Of a stretch of 10,531 nt of DNA, positions 7,529 to 10,531 are shown piece by piece. The DNA comes from an uncultured Porphyromonadaceae bacterium. Lineage in GTDB: Bacteria; Bacteroidota; Bacteroidia; Bacteroidales; Muribaculaceae. The stretch covers positions 1 to 10,531 of the forward strand of contig CABRZA010000083.1 of NCBI GenBank assembly GCA_902475285.1. Reading direction: 5' to 3'. Made by a program: the position numbers and the translations under genes. How positions within the stretch are numbered: the first letter of the stretch is position 1; every line of letters begins with the position of its first letter. The notes under the pieces were generated by a model. That model was not told the origin of the DNA. It did no database searches and worked only from the letters and a program-made list of their open reading frames with translations.

Positions 7529-8191
7529 ATGTCAATCATTAAGTATTTGTTAATCGTAGCGTCCGCTCAAATATTCGGACATTATTGGATGGAAATTTTA
7601 ATAGTTTTCGTTGTCGTAGTCGCAGGTGTACTAATTAGGAGTCATCTGAAAGAAAGAAAAGAGAAGAAAGAACGTATGGAACAAGAAAAATCAGATTCCG
7701 CTGAACAAACGCATAATCAGCCCGATACCCTTGGGCTTATGTTCTCGACCTTGTGCAATATCGGTTGCCAGCCCACAAAAAACGACGACGGAAGCATTTC
7801 CGTGTCATATCAGGGCGAAAAATTCCATGTGGAGTTCAATGGAATGTTCGCACGCGTGTGGGACCTCATGTGGGCCGTCATGAAGGCCGATGACACTGAT
7901 CTGCCGAACCTTCGGGAGGCTGTTAATTCAGCCAACATTGATTTTGGGCCGACGGTAGTTTTGTCTGCACCCGATGAAGAAGGATTCATCGGTTTATACA
8001 GCCGTTACGACATCATGCTTCATCCCGATTGCCCCGACAACGAGCTTTATGTGAAGTCTGTTCTTGACTCGTTTTTCAAGACGAAAGAGCTCGTCCACCA
8101 CCACTTTCAGCAAATCAAAGCCGCGCAACCAGACGCCAAAGAGCCACGCCGCCCCGTAGGCTTCACCACCGCTCCCGACTCTAACGAATAG
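7529..8191 (+). CDS. Membrane-anchored protein with YbjN/type III chaperone-like domain
   Basis: This 220-residue protein has one strong membrane segment (ILIVFVVVVAGVLI, about 23-36). A highly charged linker (HLKERKEKKERMEQEKSD, about 39-56) follows, then a soluble domain from about 66 to 200. By the positive-inside rule the soluble domain faces the cytoplasm. It contains TLCNIGCQPTKNDDGSISVSYQGEKFHVEF, split here as an IGCQ helix end followed by strand pairs, then VWDLMWAVMKAD and REAVNSANI. This pattern resembles the YbjN/type III secretion chaperone-like fold; the resemblance is by eye only. The alternative ATG at 7589 (MEILIVF) would give a neater single-span protein of 200 residues. The gene lies 15 bases after the TPR-like gene and looks more AT-rich in its first third than its neighbours. 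Function unknown. Confidence 0.8.
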   Translation: MSIIKYLLIVASAQIFGHYWMEILIVFVVVVAGVLIRSHLKERKEKKERMEQEKSDSAEQTHNQPDTLGLMFSTLCNIGCQPTKNDDGSISVSYQGEKFHVEFNGMFARVWDLMWAVMKADDTDLPNLREAVNSANIDFGPTVVLSAPDEEGFIGLYSRYDIMLHPDCPDNELYVKSVLDSFFKTKELVHHHFQQIKAAQPDAKEPRRPVGFTTAPDSNE

Positions 8192-8227
8192 TTATATCTT
8201 ATGCTTGTGTAACCTCAAAAAATCATC

Positions 8228-9517
8228 ATGGGACTTTTAGACTTTTTCTCGAAAAATAATAAACCCGACGGCGCCCAAGGCAAAACCTCCGACAGTGCCG
8301 CCTCCGAGCCGGATATTGTGTGGCAATCGTTCCTGCTCAACGAATCCAAGTTCGGTCATCAGGAAAATAAGATAAAGCGCTCCTCGCCCGACGAGCCCGT
8401 GACACTGGGCTACATCATAGAGCAAGTGCTCAACATCTCCCCCTCCGACATCGGCTCCATGGCCGTGGTGCGACGTGGCGAAATGTGCGAAGAAGAGTCG
8501 ACGGAGATAATCGAATCGCCTGCCGACGTACTCGCCTTCCGCCCATTCGACACCATCCTGCGCCTCAACGAAAACGGCGAGCCCAGCACACGCTTAGGCC
8601 TCAACGCCATCCTTATCATCGCCTTCCGTCCGCAGGAAAACAACGCCAAACAGTTTGAGTACAAGAAGGATAAATCCACCCTGTGCTCCGACAACTCAAT
8701 CATCATGTATCTGCGCGACCTGGGCAGCTTCGCCAAGCCCACGGCCTATATGCGCGTGTCGGTGATGATTCCAAACTTCAGCATCCCCGACGACTTCCGC
8801 ACCACGCACTCCAAAAACGCCCCATTCACCACCAGCTTCATACTCGGCCACGACTTCATACCGCCCGAAGAGCGCATGCGCCGCTTCGAAGAGATCGAAC
8901 GCTCTGTGGCCGAAAAGGCGCACAACAACGAGCCCCTCGTGCCCGAGGAAATTGCCGTCCTCGAAGGCGCAATGTACTCACGGAACATTGCTTACGAGTT
9001 TGGCTACGGTCGATTGTTGGTCAACAACAACCGTTACGTCGACGCCCTGCTCCACCTGCATAAGGTCTACGAAATACTGCGCAAACCCATCATCACCGAC
9101 ACCGCCAATGTGCGCGGCATCTTCGAGGAGACATGCTACAACATCGGCTTCTGCTACAACGAGCTCGAGGATTACGACCGCGCCATCGCCTACCTCTCCA
9201 TTCTTAAGCCCTCGGGCAAGGTGCCACACATCATGGAGTACATCAACGCGCTGGTCAACTCCTGCGACCCGCGCGCCCTGGCCACTGTGAAACACCACCT
9301 CGCCGAATACAAGAACGGCAAACGCAACACCGACAGCCGCGAAGACGCCTTCTTCTTCGACTACCTCATGCGCCGCCTGGCCTATCTCTACATCGAATAC
9401 GAAATGTACGACTCCGCCCGCACCCTTCTCGAGGACATCAAGAACATGCCCTCCTGCCGCGACTTCGCCATCTCCGAGCTCCAGTACCTCGACCACATCA
9501 CCCGCCAATCAAAATAA
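8228..9517 (+). CDS. Cytoplasmic TPR protein with unrecognised N-terminal domain
   Basis: This 429-residue protein has no signal peptide and no membrane segment. The start MGLLDFFSK is followed by a short disordered stretch rich in S, D and K (about 9-28). An alpha/beta-looking domain at about 29-150 (VTLGYIIEQVLNIS, SMAVVRRGEM, LGLNAILIIAFRP) matches nothing I know. A middle segment contains VSVMIPNFSIPDDFRTTHSK and LGHDFIPPEERMRRFEEIER. The C-terminal part from about 250 is TPR-like: YGRLLVNNNRYVDALLHLHK, TCYNIGFCYNELEDYDRAIA and MRRLAYLYIEYEMYDSARTL are spaced helical hairpins with typical Y/A/L positions. TPR units usually bind partner proteins. It begins 36 bases after the YbjN-like gene and ends 2 bases before the DUF1810 gene, so co-transcription with the latter is very likely. 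A weak -7-like TATGCTTG (8200-8207) lies in the upstream gap. Confidence 0.88.
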   Translation: MGLLDFFSKNNKPDGAQGKTSDSAASEPDIVWQSFLLNESKFGHQENKIKRSSPDEPVTLGYIIEQVLNISPSDIGSMAVVRRGEMCEEESTEIIESPADVLAFRPFDTILRLNENGEPSTRLGLNAILIIAFRPQENNAKQFEYKKDKSTLCSDNSIIMYLRDLGSFAKPTAYMRVSVMIPNFSIPDDFRTTHSKNAPFTTSFILGHDFIPPEERMRRFEEIERSVAEKAHNNEPLVPEEIAVLEGAMYSRNIAYEFGYGRLLVNNNRYVDALLHLHKVYEILRKPIITDTANVRGIFEETCYNIGFCYNELEDYDRAIAYLSILKPSGKVPHIMEYINALVNSCDPRALATVKHHLAEYKNGKRNTDSREDAFFFDYLMRRLAYLYIEYEMYDSARTLLEDIKNMPSCRDFAISELQYLDHITRQSK

Positions 9518-9519
9518 CT

Positions 9520-9942
9520 ATGAACTCCGACCCCTACAAGCTCGGGCGATTCGTCCAGGCGCAGGAAGGCGTCTATCCGGTGGCGCTGGCTGAACTGCGC
9601 CGGGGATGCAAGCGCTCACATTGGATGTGGTACATCTTCCCGCAACTCAAACAACTCGGCCACTCCTACAACGCCAAATACTACGGCATTGCCGACCTCG
9701 ACGAGGCCCGCGCCTATCTCGCACACCCACTCCTGGGCCAGCGCCTGCGCGAGGCATCCGAAGCGCTCATGAGTCTCTCTACCTCCGACGCCCGCGAAGT
9801 GATGGGCCCCGTCGACGCCCTCAAACTCCGCTCCTCCATGACCCTCTTCGACCTCGTCGCCACCTCCGACGTCTTCGCCCGCGTCATAGCAAAATACTAC
9901 CACGGCCTCACCGACCACCGCACCATCGACATCCTCAAATAA
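9520..9942 (+). CDS. DUF1810 (Rv1873-like) family protein
   Basis: This 140-residue protein matches the DUF1810 family over its whole length, at the usual family size. The hallmark is RGCKRSHWMWYIFPQLKQLG (28-47), followed by YYGI (54-57) and the EAxAYLxHPLLGxRLREA segment. The known structural relative is mycobacterial Rv1873, an all-alpha protein; no biochemical role is firmly established that I know of. The conserved K-R-S-H-W-M-W block suggests a binding or catalytic site, which is inference. There is no signal peptide, so it should be cytoplasmic. It starts 2 bases after the stop of the TPR gene and is followed 12 bases later by the small exported protein, so it is embedded in the cluster. 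Confidence 0.93.
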   Translation: MNSDPYKLGRFVQAQEGVYPVALAELRRGCKRSHWMWYIFPQLKQLGHSYNAKYYGIADLDEARAYLAHPLLGQRLREASEALMSLSTSDAREVMGPVDALKLRSSMTLFDLVATSDVFARVIAKYYHGLTDHRTIDILK

Positions 9943-9954
9943 AGAATACCGTCA

Positions 9955-10320
9955 ATGAAACGCCATAGATCGCTTATCGTAGGTCTTTTGCTTGCGGGGG
10001 CGGCATTGCCGGCCTTTGCGGAGAGCAGCTACGACATTGCCGAGATATACACCGTCGCCGAGCCCCCGTCGGGGACAAAAGCCGTCGGCCGATACGACCG
10101 CACCGTCGACGTACGCTACATCCTTACCCCCACCCGTGTCGACACCGGCAAATACGTAGTCGAAGTAAAGAAAATCGGCGACAACCTCTACCGCATCAAC
10201 GACACCGACATCTGCGTCGAAACCCGCTACTGCCACGAGTGGGCCTCCTTCGCCGAAGAAGTGGTACTCATCATCGACTCAAACTTCGGCTACACCAAAG
10301 GCAAAATCATCTTCGATTGA
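9955..10320 (+). CDS. Small exported protein with a close cysteine pair
   Basis: This 121-residue protein starts with a clear signal peptide: KRHR, then a hydrophobic core (SLIVGLLLAGAAL), then a cleavage site after AFA (residue 22). The mature part is about 99 residues and looks mostly beta: YDIAEIYTV, TVDVRYILTPTRVDTGKYVVEVKKI, NLYRIN and VVLIIDSNFGYTKGKIIF. The only two cysteines, Cys87 and Cys93 in CVETRYCHEW, are close enough for a disulfide in the periplasm. With the nearby His94 and Glu95 they could instead bind metal; both ideas are inference. I know no family name or function. It is the last gene of the rightward cluster, 12 bases after the DUF1810 gene. No strong terminator follows; only a weak AT hairpin runs into the T-run at 10333-10340. 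Confidence 0.82.
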   Translation: MKRHRSLIVGLLLAGAALPAFAESSYDIAEIYTVAEPPSGTKAVGRYDRTVDVRYILTPTRVDTGKYVVEVKKIGDNLYRINDTDICVETRYCHEWASFAEEVVLIIDSNFGYTKGKIIFD

Positions 10321-10337
10321 AATTTATTGCAATTTTT

Positions 10338-10370
10338 TTTGATGAAATAAAATATATTTTCTTAACTTTG
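10338..10370 (+). promoter_or_regulatory. Strong Bacteroidetes promoter
   Basis: TTTG (10338-10341), a 21-base spacer and TAACTTTG (10363-10370) give a perfect match to the sigma-ABfr promoter pattern TTTG-N19-21-TAnnTTTG. Transcription would start around 10375-10378. The spacer is AT-rich and the region downstream turns GC-rich at once, which marks a transcript start. It drives the structured region at the right edge. Confidence 0.8.
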
Positions 10371-10375
10371 CACCG

Positions 10376-10531
10376 CATATCGCCACGTAGAAGCCCGCTG
10401 GGGTTTGTGGGCGGGATGCAGCGCCTCGGCCTTTGCCGGGGCAAGACATAATATAAGCGTTTACTCGACGCTCTTTCTTGGCTATCTGAAACTTCGCAAC
10501 TTTCAATCTCAGTCAAGGATGCAGCAAGCAG
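10376..10531 (+). ncRNA. Putative structured RNA or structured leader, cut by window edge
   Basis: Downstream of the promoter at 10338-10370 there is no convincing ORF, but hairpins follow one another. Stem 1 is GCCCGC (10393-10398) with GTGGGC (10407-10412), one G-U pair; CCCGC with GCGGG (10411-10415) is an alternative. Stem 2 is GCCTCGGC (10423-10430) with GCCGGGGC (10435-10442), 8 bp closing a CTTT loop. Stem 3 is AGCGT (10456-10460) with ACGCT (10468-10472). Stem 4 is two-part: CTTGGCT (10477-10483) with AGTCAAG (10511-10517), and inside it TGAAA (10487-10491) with TTTCA (10501-10505). No terminator is seen before the edge. It could be a small RNA, or a leader or attenuator of a gene to the right. 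The stretch from about 10456 gives a faint sense of familiarity, but I cannot name a family; it is not tmRNA, and I could not fit it to SRP RNA. Confidence 0.45.

Noticed and set aside
10321..10340. Terminator after the small exported protein (weak AT hairpin plus eight T residues)
   Set aside because: The stem is about 5 A-T pairs only, and the T-run also supplies the -33 TTTG of the next promoter.
10363..10372. Conjugative transposon attachment-like core (the TAACTTTGCA context)
   Set aside because: The same bases are a perfect -7 promoter element with a correctly spaced TTTG. No integrase or direct repeats are seen.
10307..10516. Minus-strand open frames of 60-69 residues over the right-edge structured region
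   Set aside because: They run across the promoter and hairpins, are Arg/Lys/Ser rich without motifs, and lie opposite a strong plus-strand promoter.
10511..10531. Possible SRP RNA helix 8 (GTCAAGG ... AGCAAGCAG resembles GTCAGG ... GGAAGCAGC)
   Set aside because: The bases between cannot form the short stem and GGAA-type tetraloop, and the segment pairs better with upstream sequence.

Overview
The window looks like chromosomal DNA from a fairly GC-rich member of the Bacteroidales, possibly Muribaculaceae-like; the family placement is a guess from general impression. Three things support this. Promoters match the Bacteroidetes sigma-ABfr pattern (TTTG or TTG, about 19-21 bases, then TAnnTTTG). 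Recognisable Shine-Dalgarno sequences are generally absent. The two well-known genes, a class III glutamine synthetase and a ~626-residue PurF-like amidophosphoribosyltransferase, are close to the Bacteroides forms I remember.

Left half (minus strand, about 99-4286): a two-gene operon transcribed leftward. It starts at a clear promoter (4255-4286), runs through glnN (class III glutamine synthetase, 726 aa) and, 12 bases later, a PurF-like enzyme (626 aa), and ends at a strong hairpin plus T-run terminator (99-135). The first gene makes glutamine and the second belongs to a family that uses glutamine as nitrogen donor. The PurF-like protein lacks three of the four cysteines that bind the Fe-S cluster in B. 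subtilis-type PurF, and it has Cys in place of the usual oxyanion-hole Asn.

Middle (4228-4419): a divergent intergenic region with the glnN promoter on one side and, just before the rightward genes, an interlocked pair of perfect palindromes (4379-4397) that looks like an operator.

Right half (plus strand, 4420-10320): six tightly packed genes reading rightward, with spacings of -26, +15, +36, +2 and +12 bases. In order they are a lipoprotein with possible TIM-barrel features, a secreted or lipid-anchored helical-repeat (TPR-like) protein that overlaps it, a membrane-anchored protein with a YbjN/type III chaperone-like domain, a cytoplasmic TPR protein with an unrecognised N-terminal domain, a DUF1810 (Rv1873-like) protein, and a small exported protein with two close cysteines. 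None has a function I can name. The spacing suggests one or two transcription units, with a possible envelope-facing part and a cytoplasmic part.

Right edge (10321-10531): a textbook Bacteroidetes promoter (10338-10370) followed by about 155 bases without a convincing ORF that fold into several consecutive stem-loops. This is either a structured small RNA or a long structured leader of a gene beyond the window. It is the best candidate here for something undescribed.
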